Origin: Planoprotostelium fungivorum
Lineage: Eukaryota > Evosea > Variosea > Cavosteliida > Cavosteliaceae
DNA: 64,000 nucleotides
Direction of reading: 5' to 3'
NCBI GenBank assembly: GCA_003024175.1
Contig: MDYQ01000448.1
Coordinates: 62,001 to 126,000, forward strand
Part shown: piece by piece, positions 32,931 through 45,220 of the stretch
Numbering within the stretch: the stretch's first letter is position 1
Layout: the number at the start of each line of letters is the position of its first letter
Notes under the pieces: model-generated
Databases searched by the model: none
Told to the model about the DNA's origin: nothing
The model's input: only the letters and a program-made list of their open reading frames with translations
Position numbers and translations under genes: made by a program

Positions 32931-35900
32931 TTATTTCTTGGCCAAGCTCTTGATCATGTCTTCCATGCTCTTCAGTTGATCTTCCAAGTCCTTCTCCTTG
33001 TTGCTCGATTTGTCTAGACCCGATATCAAGGCCTCCAAGTGTCTCGACTTCTCTTCTCCTTGTGTCCTGTAGCTCTTCTCTGGTGTCGTCGTTGTCGTCA
33101 CCCGAGCACCTTCGGTCTGTGATCGCAGACGGGGCTGTGCGATGATCGTGTCGTTCACTTTCGAACCCGAGTTGCTGCTGCGAAGCCACTTGCCCGGAGA
33201 GGAGGGAGGCTCCCCTCCCTTTGTGATGTCGGGGGTCTTTGTTGTCAGGGCCACGATCTGTGCCATCTGCTTGCTGTTGGTCAGGGAGAGGCTCATCATC
33301 TGATCGTTGGCCGCTTCGAGTCTCTGCGTCATCTCCGCCTTCTCTTTCGTCCAGTTGGACTTGGACTGTTGCAGCTGCCATCCATCAGTCTCCATCATCA
33401 TCATCATCATCGTGTGACTCACCAAGTCGAGAGCTGCCTTCACCGCTGCGAGTTGTTCCTTCAATACGAGACTTGCCTTCCTCTCGATGTCGTGGTTGGC
33501 GGCTGAGTTCTTCGCCTGAGCTTCCATCTTCCTCCTCGTCTCCTCGCTGCTCTTCAGTGCCTCTGTATCCTTGGACATCTGCTCTCTCGCTTCCTTCAAC
33601 TGTTCCTTCAGTTCTTGAATCTCTTTCTCTCTCTTCTTCTCCTCCACTTCTCTCTTCTCTCTCTCCTCTCTCTCCTTCTCCTTCTCTTCTGCTTCTCTCT
33701 TCTTCTCTTCCGCTTCTCTCTTCTTCTCTTCTGCTTCTCTCTTCTTCTCTTCTGCTTCTCTCTTCTTCTCTTCTGCTTCCTTCTCCTTCTCCTTCTCTTC
33801 TGCTTCTCTCTTCTTCTCTTTCTCCCTCTCTTCTGCCTCTCTCTTCTTCTCCTCTGCTTCCTTCTTCTTCTCCTCCACTTCTCTCTTCTCTCTCTCCTCT
33901 CTCTCCTTCTTCATCTCCAGGCTGTCCCTCTCCATCTTCTCCATCTTCTCTCTCAGCTGGTTCCTCTCAGAGATGATGTCCTTCAGCTCCTTCTCCTTCT
34001 CTTCCAATCGATCCGTCGCATCTGTTGCTTGTTTCGCCTTCGATGCCACCTCCTTCTCCTTCGCTTGGATCTGCACTTGTACCTCACTCGCCTTCTTTCT
34101 CAGCTCTTCTCTCTCCTTCTCTGCTTCCTCCTTCTCCTTCTTCACCTGCTCCATCTGCTTCTGTATGTGGCTCAGACTCTCTTCCTTCTCTTGGTTCTTG
34201 CCATTCTCCCTCTCTCTCTGTGCTTCTAGTTCGCTCGTCTTCTTCTTCAGGATCTCGTTCTCTGCTCGTGTGCTGGTCAATTCGGTCGTGGTTCGTTGTA
34301 GTGTGGCCGTGGACTCTTCTTCCCTCTCGGCCAGGGTCTTCTCGTGTCTCGAAGACAATTCCTCGAATTCTCTCTTCCTCTCTTCCAGTTGCTTGTTGGT
34401 GGATTCCAACTGTGCAGCCACCTTCTCCTTCTCTACGTTTGTCTGTTGAAGTAGATCACTCTGCTCTTTCCTCTTGTCTTCCGTTGTAGTGAGACTACTG
34501 CGAAGAGAAGACAACACCCCTTCTAATTCCTCCACCTTCTTCTTCTGCTCTTCTGCCTTGTCTCGACTTCAGTTGATTGCTCTCATCCAAATGACACACC
34601 GTGAGCTGGATCTCCTTCTGAACTCTTCTGGCCAGTGACAACTGCTCGTCTAATTCTCCTCTCTCTCTCGCTTCTTCTTCCTTCTCTCGGCACATCTCCT
34701 CGTATTTCTTCTTCTCTTCTTCCAGAGTGAAAGATAAAGCGGATGACTTCTTCTCTGCCTCCTCAGCCCTCTTCTTCTCCCTCTCCGTTTCTTCTCGGTT
34801 GAGTGACACTTGTCCATTCAGCTGGGATGCGGCAGCACTTGCTTCTTCCTTCAGCTGTTGCACTCTCTCCTCCAACTCTTTCACTCTCTTCTTCTCCTCT
34901 TCTCTCTCTTGGTTCGTCTTGTCCCTCTCTTCTCTCGTGAGGTGATACTCTCTCTCCACTCTTTCCTTTCTTGTTTTCAATGGATGGAATCGTGTAAATC
35001 ATTTCACCTTCTCTGCTAAAGTGTTCTGTAGTTCCTTCTCTTTCCTATCGATCTCTTGGCTGAGTGACTTGATTCTCTCTTCTCTCTCTCCTTCTCTCTT
35101 CTTCTGCTCCGTATCGTTGGTATCGATTGTTGTTCTCAGCCCTCTGAGTTCTTCCTCTCTCTCCTCTTCTCTCTTCTTCATGTCCTTCACTTCCTCACTG
35201 TATCGGTCCCTCTCTCTCTTCGCTTCTTCCTGTGTCATTGTAAGCCTCATCTGTGTAGGATGAACATCTTCTCACGTGTGTGTTTTGTACGGTGGATAAT
35301 TCGAGTCTGATCTTTTCTAATTCATCTCGGGTCGATTGGTGTGAAGTCTCGTGATCCCCTCTCTCTCGACACACTTGCTCGTGTCTCTTCTGCAGCTCTG
35401 CCAGCTGCCCTTCTATCTCTGTACATCTCTTCTCCTTCTCTTCCATTGTCTTCTTCAATTCGTCCCTCTCTCTGCTCAACTTGTCCTTCTCTCCCGTATT
35501 CTCTTCCTGATTCATCTCGTCAGCATCACGTTATTTCTACCAATGAATCGAAATAAGATATGTGTGATGATCAATAGGGACGGAAGGGATTCGTCTCACT
35601 CTCTCTCGTTGTTGTGCTTCGAGCTGTGCGTCGTGTGTCTGCTTCAATGTGGATAATTCTCTCTTCAGCTCTTCCTGCTCTTCTACTCTTCTCTTCATCT
35701 CTCCCTCCAACTTCGACAACTGTTCGGTCAGGCTGGACCTCTCAGCCTCTAAGGTGCTGTGTCGCTCGCGAGATTTCTCCTGCTTCTCCGTGGCATCTGC
35801 GATCGCAGAATCCAGCTCTCCCTTCAGCTTGACCAGGGCGGCTTCGTTTTTCGCATTCGCTTGATTCAGTGCCTCCTTCTCCGCTCCAAGTTTCTTCTCC

Positions 35901-37208
35901 AATTCTTCCGCAGTTTTCCGCGAGATTTCCGCCTGTTTCTCCAATTCTTGTGCTCTCTTCTCACTGTCCTCTCCTCTCTTCTTCTCCTTGTCCACATTCA
36001 TTTTCCACTCCTTCGTCTGTCGCATCATCAGATCGCAGAACCAAGAGATCCACACACCTCCTCTTGGTGTTTCGTCTCACTGATCTTCCTGCCCTCCTCC
36101 ATAGCCTCGATCTTGTGTTGTAGATCGGCCACTTGCTTCTCGTAATTCAGCTCTCTGCTCTGTAACACACCGATCTACAACGCGTCATTCGTGATGAAAT
36201 CTCGACGATTTCTCACCTGGAGGGTGAGACTCTGCAGCCTCAGCATGTCGTTGTCGATCTGACTCTGTTTGCTCTGATTCTCATTCTCCAGAGTCTGTAT
36301 CTTCTCCGTTAACCTCTGGTTCGTCTCTTCTAACGTGCTGACCTGTGAGAATGAGTCGTGCGTAGAATGGTCTCTCTCACTTGTTTCTGTAGCTCTTCCA
36401 ATTCTGCCTTGTTGACGGAAGAGGTGGGAAGTCTATTTCTGACCTTCTCTAGCTCCGTCTCCAATCGTTTGACGTCGCCGAGTTTGTCGATCAGTTCAGA
36501 TTTCTCCTCTTCGAGAGTCCTCTTGGCTGCTTCTAATTGTACCAACCTCGCTCTCAAGTTCACGTCGTTGTCTCCCCTGCATCACGGTCAACGATGGATG
36601 TGCATGAGACAGGGCTCACTGTCTGCTGGATAGATCTTGCACTTGAGACTCTAATCTCGCCTTCTGTGATGCAAGTCTTCGGTTCTCCTCCCTGTGGTCC
36701 TTCGCCAACGTCTTCGATTTCCTCATCTCAGCATCGAATTCCTTCTGCTTCATGTCTAAGGCCTTCTCTAACTCGAATATAGCAGTCTCCCTTTGAACGA
36801 GAAATTCTTGCATCTGGGCGAGCTTCTTCTCTGAAGCGTTCGTTCCCTCTCCTAACCGAAGGACTTTGCATTCTGAACGTCGATCAGATCACATCGTTAG
36901 AATTCGAAGTCGCTTCACCTCTCTCCAAGCGATTGACCGTATCTTGCAGATCGCTCACCCGTAACGCATGCTCTCGTAACAATTTCTTCGCTTCCATCAA
37001 GTCATAGCGAGTGTCGTCTGTCTGTCTCAGGGGTGATGTAGAAATCGGTTAGCTCACCTTGTTGATCGGAATGCTTCAATGTGAGCTCTTGTATCTGAGA
37101 CAAGAGCGATTGGATCACTTCATTTGCTTCGTAAGCAGCGGGGTCATGGTGTGAACCGTGCTCGATTTCAGCCTTCTTCTCCGAGATGAAGGTCAAAATC
37201 CTCTCCAT
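32931..37208 (-). CDS. Long coiled-coil protein with KKREAEE tandem repeats
   Basis: From MERILTFISEKKAEIE (37208) the protein is almost wholly charged heptad sequence for over 1,200 residues in about ten exons. It includes ERLERGE-type leucine heptads at the N-terminus and a tract of tandem KKREAEE units (about 33640-33900). A final non-coiled Ser/Thr/Pro region has TTTTTPEKSYRTQGEE, and the protein ends MEDMIKSLAKK. Such proteins are structural: centrosomal, Golgi tether, or cytoskeletal. No head, motor or membrane domain is seen, so no homologue can be named from motifs. One intron (33366-33422) is in frame and stop-free, encoding a Met run if retained. Intron 36174 region carries CGTTGTAGAT. 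Confidence 0.72.
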
Positions 37209-37460
37209 GTGGATCCTCTAATTCGTCGAAGGACGATCTGTGTGGTAGATCACCCGTGTGTGTTGGTTGCTTTCGGTTTTCTCCCGATTCTCGGAGCTAC
37301 TGTTGCGTTGTAGACTGACTTTTGAGCTTTCGGGGTTTGTGAGGCCCTTTTCTGGACCAGATGAAGTACATCCACCTGTGATAAAAACCTTCACTCGTAC
37401 AGCTTCAGTGTTGCCAATCGAATACATCGAATTACAGCAATCATATCTGATGGGAGACAT

Positions 37461-38485
37461 TTTATTCCTCAAAGGCTGTTGTGAATCGCTCCTTTGTAGG
37501 TTTATCTATGATTGCCATCACCACGTGCTCGAAGCTATCCTTGTATCTTCCACTCAACAACTTCTTCCACAGTTGAGCCACCTTCGCTCTCAGTCACTAT
37601 CGTTGTGGTCATCCCTCACATCTCTTATGTTGTTGTGGAACACCCCCGTTCCATAGCTCCCAAGCACGATGTTCTTCACTCGGTGCTTCTCGAAGATCCA
37701 CAAGATTCTGCCCATCCTCTCCCCCATCACACTTTGTATCTTCCCATCTGCGATGTTCAGATGAATGAAACCTCATCAACATCACCTGAGGGATTCGTCC
37801 TGTTGACTACTCCAGCGTTGACAGCACAACTGGTGATGACGGACATCTTCCAAGGTTGGACCAACCTTCCATCATCTTCTCTGATGACGATCACATCGGG
37901 CGACCAGATCATGGTGTGTGAATAATAACCGCCACGGGGATCTTTACGGTGAGGTTGATAGTATTCGCTCTGGGCTGCTTCCACCTATACATGTCATGGT
38001 GGATGTCCACCTCATTCAAGTCTCACTTGCGTCTGACAGAGATAGAGAGAAGAGCTACGGGCCAACGATTCTTCTTGGGCTTGTGAACCGCCGAGAAAAC
38101 CTCCTCCAGCGTTCTTTGCAGAAGCAAAATTTAAGACGCCAACTTGGCCATCTTGTGAGAGAGAGAAAGCAGCCTGCAGGGTGCTACACTGGCGGATCTC
38201 GATGACGGTGTCTGTCGAGAGTCAGAAGTGGAAGTAGGGAAGAGACATACCGTAATGTGGTCTGTCTTCTGTCTCTTGATTCCACTTTTGTGCGTCTTGA
38301 TCGATATGGGCGTAGATGACGGTGTTCGATTTAGCTTTCTCTATGTCATCAGAAATCTGCGCGATTATCATCTGGGACGATTGAGACATACACACCTCGT
38401 ATTTTTGTCCGTCCACAGTATAATGACCGTTTTGTAACACCTCTAGAGTGTGCTTGGCCAGTGAAGCTCTTTCGTTCCGGCTCAT
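37461..38485 (-). CDS. Microbial-type poly(ADP-ribose) glycohydrolase (TIGR02452/DUF2263)
   Basis: The protein begins MSRNERASLAKHTLEVLQNG, the typical N-terminal helix of this family. It continues VGVLNFASAKNAGGGFLGGS followed by QAQEESLARSSSLY, which fits the PARG catalytic signature GGG-X7-QEE including the tandem glutamates. Then come RGGYYSHTMIWSPDV, TSCAVNAGVVN, a block ending IVLGSYGTGVFHNN, and the family ending FEHVVMAIID. Length, about 290 residues, fits. The enzyme is expected to cut ADP-ribose chains from proteins. Six exons join with consistent phases; introns are about 37-60 nt. The stop is 250 nt from the start of the coiled-coil gene. All visible catalytic residues are present. 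Confidence 0.85.
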
Positions 38486-38711
38486 CTTCGTGTTTGTAAT
38501 CGTAATCAGTGACGGCATCCAGATCGACAAAAACGATTCGGTGAATACATTCTCGTAAGAGATCGTTCTTTATTAGGTTTCAGCTTGTTTAGGTGTTAAT
38601 ATATAGCAGAATAGAGATATAGAATCGCTCACACATTCAAATGGCTCTGGCTGAATGTTTGGGGTGAGTCCGATTCAACAAAAAAATGGTGGACAAAAAA
38701 AGTGATAAACT

Positions 38712-39740
38712 TCAATGTTGATTCTTTAGTGTCAATATTGATCGAACATCACGAACAGGCCGCAGGCCATTGAGAAAGGGAAGGAGGTCCAGCAGAGCCT
38801 CGTCTTCAAAATTGTTTGCCAGCCAATCACTGATCGGAATTGCATTCTCCTTGTGCAAAGCGTAGGCGATAGGGCTGTTGTCCAGAATCATCACCTGCTG
38901 TCGTTAATTCTGATCATCATCATCCATCACAAATCCATCGATCATCACCTGCGAGAGGTTCAAATGAACACGCGAGAGATCTTTGACGTAACCACTGCCA
39001 CGATTCACGCATGACTCTCTGTACAGTCTCCTGGAGATCAGACCCCCTGCTCATCTCAGTCATTCTGAATCTTTGTTCTCTCAATGTTGAACATCTACGT
39101 GGGAGACTAGATTACCTGGGTCGAGATGATCGATGACAGCGTTGGCGTAGGGCTTAAGACTGGCCGTGAAGATGACTACTTCATACCACTGTGCCACCTG
39201 CGGATGTCGATCAGTTCCTTGAAAAAAGAGAAAATGAATTCACCGTCTTGAGGAAGAATTCTACGTATGGTCTCTTGGAAACATAAAATTTGCAGAGTAC
39301 ATTATCGATGACGACCTGTTGAAATCGTAAGATGATGATGTGAAAATGGAGGGTTCAATCATTCACCTCCACTTGGTAGTCGAATTTGATCGTGGCTTTC
39401 GTTGTGGAATGGACGAGTGTTTCATCTAAATCCAAAACCAAGATCTTTCTGTTAGACAACAACGATTCTGGTGTCAATTTGGACGTCCGAATGACATCAG
39501 ACGAGAAGTCTGTGATGTCTAGAGCGGCAGTGCAGCTGCCAACATCACCCCCTGTAATGGAAGAATTGGTCCAGAAAACCTAACAACAATAGATTGGTAT
39601 CGATTGCAACACGTGAAGAGTCGGAATGGATCGAAATGCCAGCTGACTCATCTTGATGATAAGATGATGGAACTCACCAGATTGAACACCCATTGGTAAA
39701 ACTGTTCGAATAGAGAGGGTTGCACCTGCAGTTTGGCCAT
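38712..39740 (-). CDS. CTDNEP1: CTDNEP1/Dullard-type HAD protein phosphatase
   Basis: The start at 39740 gives MAKLQVQPSLFEQFYQWVFN, an amphipathic or membrane-proximal N-terminus. The FCP1-homology HAD domain follows: KILVLDLDETLVHST (catalytic DxDxT-type motif), YVSKRPYVEFFL, YEVVIFTASLKPYANAVID, CVNRGSGYVKDLS, and MILDNSPIAYALHKENAIPI with SDWLANNFEDEALLDLLPFL. These are characteristic of CTD nuclear envelope phosphatase 1, which acts on lipin at the ER/nuclear envelope. About six exons. The ending LRPVRDVRSILTLKNQ also fits the family. The related SCP phosphatases are the main alternative. Confidence 0.88.
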
Positions 39741-39997
39741 TTGCTCGTGGCAGCTCACAAACCCAGCTCCAATTCTCCCGAGCCTCGTAACAAATCCATT
39801 TTATCTATGTCCTTCTACAAACAGGTCACAGCTGTTGTCGTGATCAGATCAGAGTGCCAGATCCCCCTACACTCCTTCTCTCTCAACAGAGGAGGCTCTT
39901 GGAACTAGACATCAAGCCGCAAGGCGATCAAGGGTACTGTAGTTGTAGACCGATTTTTTAGTCAACCCGTTTCTGAGAAAGAGGAAACTCTGCCATC

Positions 39998-41180
39998 ATG
40001 CAGACGTTTGGGATGTTTGGTCAGCTATCAACTGCCCACGAAGAAGACAGTGAACGAACTGATCCATTTTTGTACGCATTGGGTGCCGTATTGACTCTTC
40101 TGTTTCTATTATTTTCGCGCCATCTGATCAGAATACTGCTATATCGAAGGTTTAAGAAGGTGAATACGGAACCGTTTAAGCAAGCCGTAACCATGTTTTA
40201 GAGGGTCAAAAACATGCAGGAACAATGCAAAAAGTATAGAGCACAAGCGAGCGTGCACGAATCCTCAGAAAGTGGCCTTCTTCTGCCGAAAACTGATGGT
40301 GACCTCTGTATCACCGGATTAAAATCTCACAACAACAGAATCGATGGTGGACGTCGATTCAATCCGAGGTCAAGAGAGATGGAGCGGCAAATTGTTCTTT
40401 TCTATCGTAGTAGTTTTCTTCCTCTTAGGTAACCCACATCATCCATCGTCACAGCTGATGATAACAGTGAGATCCATCTTTTTCTTCTCGATTCCAAAAT
40501 ACACGGATTATGGCATGGATGTCGAGTTCATGATCCTGTGGGAGCACTTTGGATCCTTTCTACTCCTGACTACGTTCATCATGCTCCTCATCTACTGGTG
40601 AACATCACTTCCTCCACTCCTCTCATCCGTCTCAGGAGACAATTCTATCGACAACTGCGATACGATATCCTGAGAGGCAGCCTATTCAACTACAGAGCCT
40701 TCGTTCTGGCATGGACACTCGTCCTCTCTGCCTCCTTCATCATCCTCTTTGTCACGGTCGCAGCCCTGCCAGGATTCCGCGGTACGTATCTTTCCTTCTC
40801 TCTCGCTCATCCCCACAGACCATCACCAACTGATCGACTCCGTGTTGGGTCTCATCAGCTCCTCCATCACCATCATCGTGGCCTTTGGTTTTCTCACGCT
40901 GTCCATTCTGTTCTATCGGCTGCTGGGGCGTATCCGCCCCTTAACTGAAGAAGAGTGGTACCACTTGAGACGAACCATCAGCGTGGGCCTCCTCTGCTGC
41001 ATCCTCTACACCGCCAGGGCCGGATTCATTCTGTACAGCTCCTGTGTCCACTGGACGGGTAACGGAAGACATCTGAAGGGATACTGGATCGTTCTCTTGA
41101 TCTTCTTGATGGAGGTCGTGCCCATCGTGACCACGATGGTGTTGCTGAGGACGATACCGAGCTGGAGAGTTCTGGGCTGA
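39998..41180 (+). CDS. Seven-span membrane protein, TOM1/THH1- or GPR137-like
   Basis: The protein starts MQTFGMFGQLSTAHEED. About seven hydrophobic helices follow, for example FLYALGAVLTLLFLLF, FFSIVVVFFLL, FGSFLLLTTFIMLLIYW, FVLAWTLVLSASFIILFVTV, SSITIIVAFGFLTLSILFY and VLLIFLMEVVPIVTTMVLL, ending RTIPSWRVLG. A hydrophilic loop with YRRFKKRVKNMQEQC separates the first two spans. The last helix with a conserved Glu-Val-Val-Pro and the short basic end resemble plant THH1/TOM1 and animal GPR137 (lysosomal) proteins. This similarity is general, and a different multipass family cannot be excluded. Five introns with consistent phases support the model. Confidence 0.6.
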
Positions 41181-41581
41181 ATTCAGAAGGGATACGAACA
41201 CCATCATTAGTTGAATGAGCCAAACCCATCATCTCCATTGTGGCACCTTCACCGCAGAAAAGTCCCACTATTGTTTATATAAAAGAATGAATGTCTCGAC
41301 CGGTCGCGATTACACACAAGTTCACGTCTGCTGGCGTCAACCACCAACACCGCCCACAGGAAGGAAAGGGTGAAGTCTATCCTCTCTTCAGAGGCTTGTT
41401 CCGACGAACAGGGACGCAGACAAGCTGCCCCAACCCAAGATTGATTGCGTATTAAGAGGGAGCGAGAAGTCAGTGCCATCTAAAAGATATTACGTAAGTT
41501 GGGCCCTGCTCTGGCAGCACCCGACACCTTTTTTTTTGGAGCTCTGAAAAACGATTTTCAGATCATCTGCCTAACGCCGGG
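41181..41581. other. Intergenic region upstream of the Shk kinase
   Basis: Roughly 400 nt contain no coding frame with splice support. A T-run at 41530-41538 followed by GATTTTCAG could be a 5' UTR intron end just before the kinase ATG. Confidence 0.4.
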
Positions 41582-43955
41582 ATGGAGATCGAGCACCTGA
41601 AGGAACAATACGAAACCCTCGTATCTGATTACCAGAAGGCAGTCGTTCGACTCAATGCGAACCAAGAACGCATCGAGGAGGCGGTGCAGAAGATCATCGA
41701 TCTGACGGTAAGAAGAGAGGGTGCATTCTTTACATGTGGCTCACGAAGAGAAGGAAACTGTAAAAGAGAGAGTTGAAAAGCAACTCAGATACGATGTGGA
41801 GGATTTAGAGAAGGAGGAAATGCAGCTGGAGGCCGAGCTAGCGAGTAAGAGACAACAATTGGTCGCCGCCAGACGGCAGCTCCGAAGGTAGAACCCGAAG
41901 TTTTCCTCAATTGATCATTGGCAGCCGAATCATAGAGAAGACCGATGAAAAAGACGTCCAGGCCAGGAGAAAGGTGTTATTTGGGGACCTCGCTCGCCCC
42001 TCATCCGTCCATATCCTCCGAAACTCTTCGGAAGATTCCACGGAAGGGCCGCCATCCAATGAAGCTCTTGCAGAGGGTTGGAACGTATCACCAAAAGAGA
42101 TCGAGTGCGATAAGAAGACAAAATTGGGTGGGTCACGCGAGCCATCACTTCCATTGCCGACGACTCAACAGGCAACGGTGCTTTCGGTGATGTCTTCAAG
42201 GGGAAGTTGAGAGGAAAAGAGGTGGCCATCAAAAAGTTGTCCTTCCAGCAATTTGACCAGGAGACACTGAGCGAATTCACCAAAGAAGTGGGAGTGATGA
42301 CGTGCGTGATGGTATGGATGGATCTAGAGTCTGATGGAGGACAGTAAGTTGAGACATCCGAACGTCATCTTGTTCATGGGAGCTTGCACCGCCCCGGGCA
42401 ATCTGGCCATGAGTGAGATTCTCACAGAAATAGAATTCAACTGAGAATCGACAGTCACCGAACTCATGCCCCGTGGAAGTGTCTACGATCTCCTTCAGAA
42501 CAAAGAGGCCAAGATCTGTGCGTGTATCATCATCACCATCACCATCACCTCTGACCTCCCATTCAGCCTTTCAGCAGCGTCTCTCTTTCGCAAAGGACAC
42601 GGTGATGGGAATGAACTGGCTGCACTGCTGCAACCCTCCCATCCTCCATTTGGATCTGAAGACACACAACCTCCTCATCGATGAGAACTACATCGTCAAA
42701 GTGGCAGGTGAATCCCTCACCATCGTCACGACCTGAATCGCAATCGCAGATTTCGGTCTGTCTCGCGTCAAATCGCAGAATGTGGCCAAGGGTAAGGCGG
42801 GATCTCCTGTTTACATGGCACCTGAGATGCTCCTCGATTTGGGTTACGATGAGAAGGCAGATATTTATTCTTTTGGTATCGTACTGTGAGTCCTCTCTTC
42901 TTCTCATCGGCTCACCTCGTGCAGTTGGGAGCTGTACACACAAGAAGAGCCTTACAAGGACAAGTTCAAGTCCTTCGACGGTGCGTTGAGAGGATGTTTT
43001 GCTGTGGATGTACTGAAGAGAGACAGATCTCGTGGAGGCTGTGACGAAGAAGGGAAAGAGGCCAGATGTCCCAGACGTCTGCCCTCCCAAGCTGAAGACG
43101 TTGATCCAGCAGTGTTGGAACCCATCACCAGCCATCAGACCACCGTTCGCCAGAATACTGAAGGAGAACATCCTCGATCACCTCATCATCGAGAGTCACA
43201 TCAGCGAGAGAAACGAGATGGGAAGACGTCTGTGGTCCGAAAACTTTTTGGAGCAGGTGAGGGCGAGTTGTAGACGAGAGACTCACAGAGACAGACCACC
43301 GTTCCCGCCAACAAGTTTCTGCCCGCCTTCTACAAGACCATCGGAGTGCAGATGACAGGAGATCAGGAGGACATCTTCATTCAGTGTCTAAAGATCCTCA
43401 TCGTGAAGAAGGACAAGTCTGGAGGAGACTCTGTCAGCCTCGAAGACTTCTCTAAGATGCTCGAGTGGTTCGGCCCCCTCGAGCTCGGAAGCGGCATATT
43501 ACAACGCATCGAGGCCGGTCTGCGATTCAAGTGAGTTGTTTTATTTCGTTTTATTCTTCATCTCACGGTGACCAGGGGTTTCTTTGGTGAAATCGAGACG
43601 AGCGATGCGGAGAAACTGCTGAACGGAAAGAAGAAGGGAACTTATCTCATTCGTTTCAGTACCAGAGACCCTGGCTGCTATGCCATCACCGTCTTGACTA
43701 AGGTGAGATGAGTCGTGAGGAGAGAGAATGACGGTGGGATAGCTGGGAGCTCTGAAGCATTACCGTATTTCACACAAGGCTGGACAGCCTTACATCGTGG
43801 GAACGAACGAACATTCATCTCTGGAAGCGCTGGTGAAGGCACACAAGAAGGAATTGTACCTCAAATACCCACACGTGGGCTCGAAATACGAAGCCATGTT
43901 CAACGATCACGACAAGCATCTGGAGAGAGAGGGGTATGGAGACCCCTCGAGATAA
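41582..43955 (+). CDS. shk: Shk-type protein kinase with C-terminal SH2 domain
   Basis: An N-terminal coiled coil (EHLKEQYETLVSDYQKAVV, then EKEEMQLEAELASKRQQ) precedes the kinase domain. Visible kinase motifs are the glycine loop GNGAFGDVFKGKLRG, the ATP lysine in VAIKKL, the hinge region MPRGSVYDLL, the catalytic loop HLDLKTHNLL, and DFGLSRV. MAPEMLLDLGYDEKADIYS and CWNPSPAIRPPF follow. A linker with PAFYKTIGVQM leads to an SH2 domain with the phosphotyrosine pocket GTYLIRFSTRDPGCYAITVL. Kinase then SH2 is the Shk architecture described in Dictyostelium, where ShkA dampens phosphotyrosine signalling. The catalytic loop has HLD instead of HRD, as I recall for Shk kinases. Intron 43257-43288 is only 32 nt and contains GTTGTAGA. 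Confidence 0.9.
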
Positions 43956-44359
43956 ACCAAAGTTGTCTAAACAATCGAGTTCATTCAAAATGGTGCCATC
44001 TGATTGCTGTTGTGAATTGAAATCGCAGATTGAGTTTGAAAGAACGAGGGAAAAAAAATCGAAGACTTTTTACAACGAGGGGATTCCCGCAATTTGCCGA
44101 GATGGACAAGCGTGCGGTAAGTTAACGTGGATGCAGGTTAATGGATTTAACAAAATTGGAGGGAAGGGGTTCAGAAAGAGGGGTTTCTTTCTGTTCGATT
44201 ACTTGAAGAACTAACGAACATCGATGTGAGCCCTCTTTTCCTCTCATTCTCTCTAGACAGTCTGTATCGAATCACACCCACATACATGTTTTCGAATGCA
44301 TCTTCAAACATCGATTGATTCTTAACATAATCTCAAATGATTCACACATCTCACAGCAA
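43956..44359. other. Intergenic region and RPS2 leader
   Basis: About 400 nt separate the kinase stop from the RPS2 ATG. A 70-codon open frame (43990-44214) has no recognisable feature and unusual composition; I do not call it a gene. The last 60 nt end with CACATCTCACAG three bases before the ATG, which could be a 5' UTR intron acceptor. Confidence 0.4.
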
Positions 44360-45220
44360 ATGGCCGACTCAGGATCAGCCGATCGCGGAGGACGTGGACG
44401 TGGAGGACGTGGATTTGGAAGAGGACGTGGAGGAGACAGAGGAGGACGCGGAGGAGACCGCGGAGGACGTGGAGGACGCGGAGGAGCCCGCGCCGGCCGT
44501 CGTGATAAGGAGGAGGGAGGCAGCTGGGTCCCCGTGACCAAGCTCGGCCGTCTCGTCGCTGCCAAGCACATCAACAAGCTTGAGGAGATCTACCTCTTCT
44601 CTCTCCCCATCAAGGAGTACCAGATCGTCGATTACTTTTTGGGAGCCAAGCTGAAGGATGAGGTCGTCAAGATCATGCCCGTCCAGAAGCAGACCCGTGC
44701 CGGTCAGAGAACCCGCTTCAAGGCTTTCGTTGTCGTCGGAGATTTCGACGGACACGTCGGTCTCGGAGTCAAGTGCGCCAAGGAAGTTGCCACCGCCATC
44801 CGTGGTGCCATCATCGCCGCCAAGCTCACCGTTGTCCCCGTCAGAAGAGGATACTGGGGTAACAGAATCGGACAGCCCCACACTGTCGCCACCAAGATCA
44901 CTGGTAAGGCCGGATCTGTCTCCGTCAGACTCGTCCCCGCCCCCAGAGGAACCGGTATCGTTGCTGCCCGTACCCCCAAGAAGATTCTGCAGATGGCCGG
45001 AGTTCAGGATGTCTTCACCTCCTCCACCGGATGCACCAAGACCATGGGTAACTTTGTCAAGGCTACCTTCGCTGCCCTCAGAGCCACTTACGGTTTCTTG
45101 ACCCCCGAGCTGTGGAAGGAGACCAGACTTCTCAAGACCCCCTACCAGCAGTTCTCCGACTTCCTCAGCATCAACGTCAAGGAGAAGTCTGGAAAGAAGG
45201 CTATCGCCGCCGACAACTAA
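44360..45220 (+). CDS. RPS2: 40S ribosomal protein S2 (uS5)
   Basis: This intronless gene encodes 286 residues. The N-terminus is an RGG/RG tract ([20 protein letters not shown]) as in animal and fungal RPS2. The uS5 core follows: [96 protein letters not shown] and [20 protein letters not shown]. Codons are strongly C-ending, more so than in neighbours, as expected for a highly expressed gene. The protein sits at the mRNA entry channel of the small subunit. The lack of introns contrasts with most genes here. Confidence 0.98.
   Translation: MADSGSADRGGRGRGGRGFGRGRGGDRGGRGGDRGGRGGRGGARAGRRDKEEGGSWVPVTKLGRLVAAKHINKLEEIYLFSLPIKEYQIVDYFLGAKLKDEVVKIMPVQKQTRAGQRTRFKAFVVVGDFDGHVGLGVKCAKEVATAIRGAIIAAKLTVVPVRRGYWGNRIGQPHTVATKITGKAGSVSVRLVPAPRGTGIVAARTPKKILQMAGVQDVFTSSTGCTKTMGNFVKATFAALRATYGFLTPELWKETRLLKTPYQQFSDFLSINVKEKSGKKAIAADN

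Noticed and set aside
33240-34490. Long plus-strand open frames rich in Ser and Leu
   Set aside because: They are antisense shadows of the Lys/Glu/Arg-rich coiled-coil gene on the minus strand, where GAG/AAG codons read as CTC/CTT.
43990-44214. 75-residue plus-strand frame upstream of RPS2
   Set aside because: No similarity or domain is seen, and it sits in the probable RPS2 leader; chance open frame is more likely.
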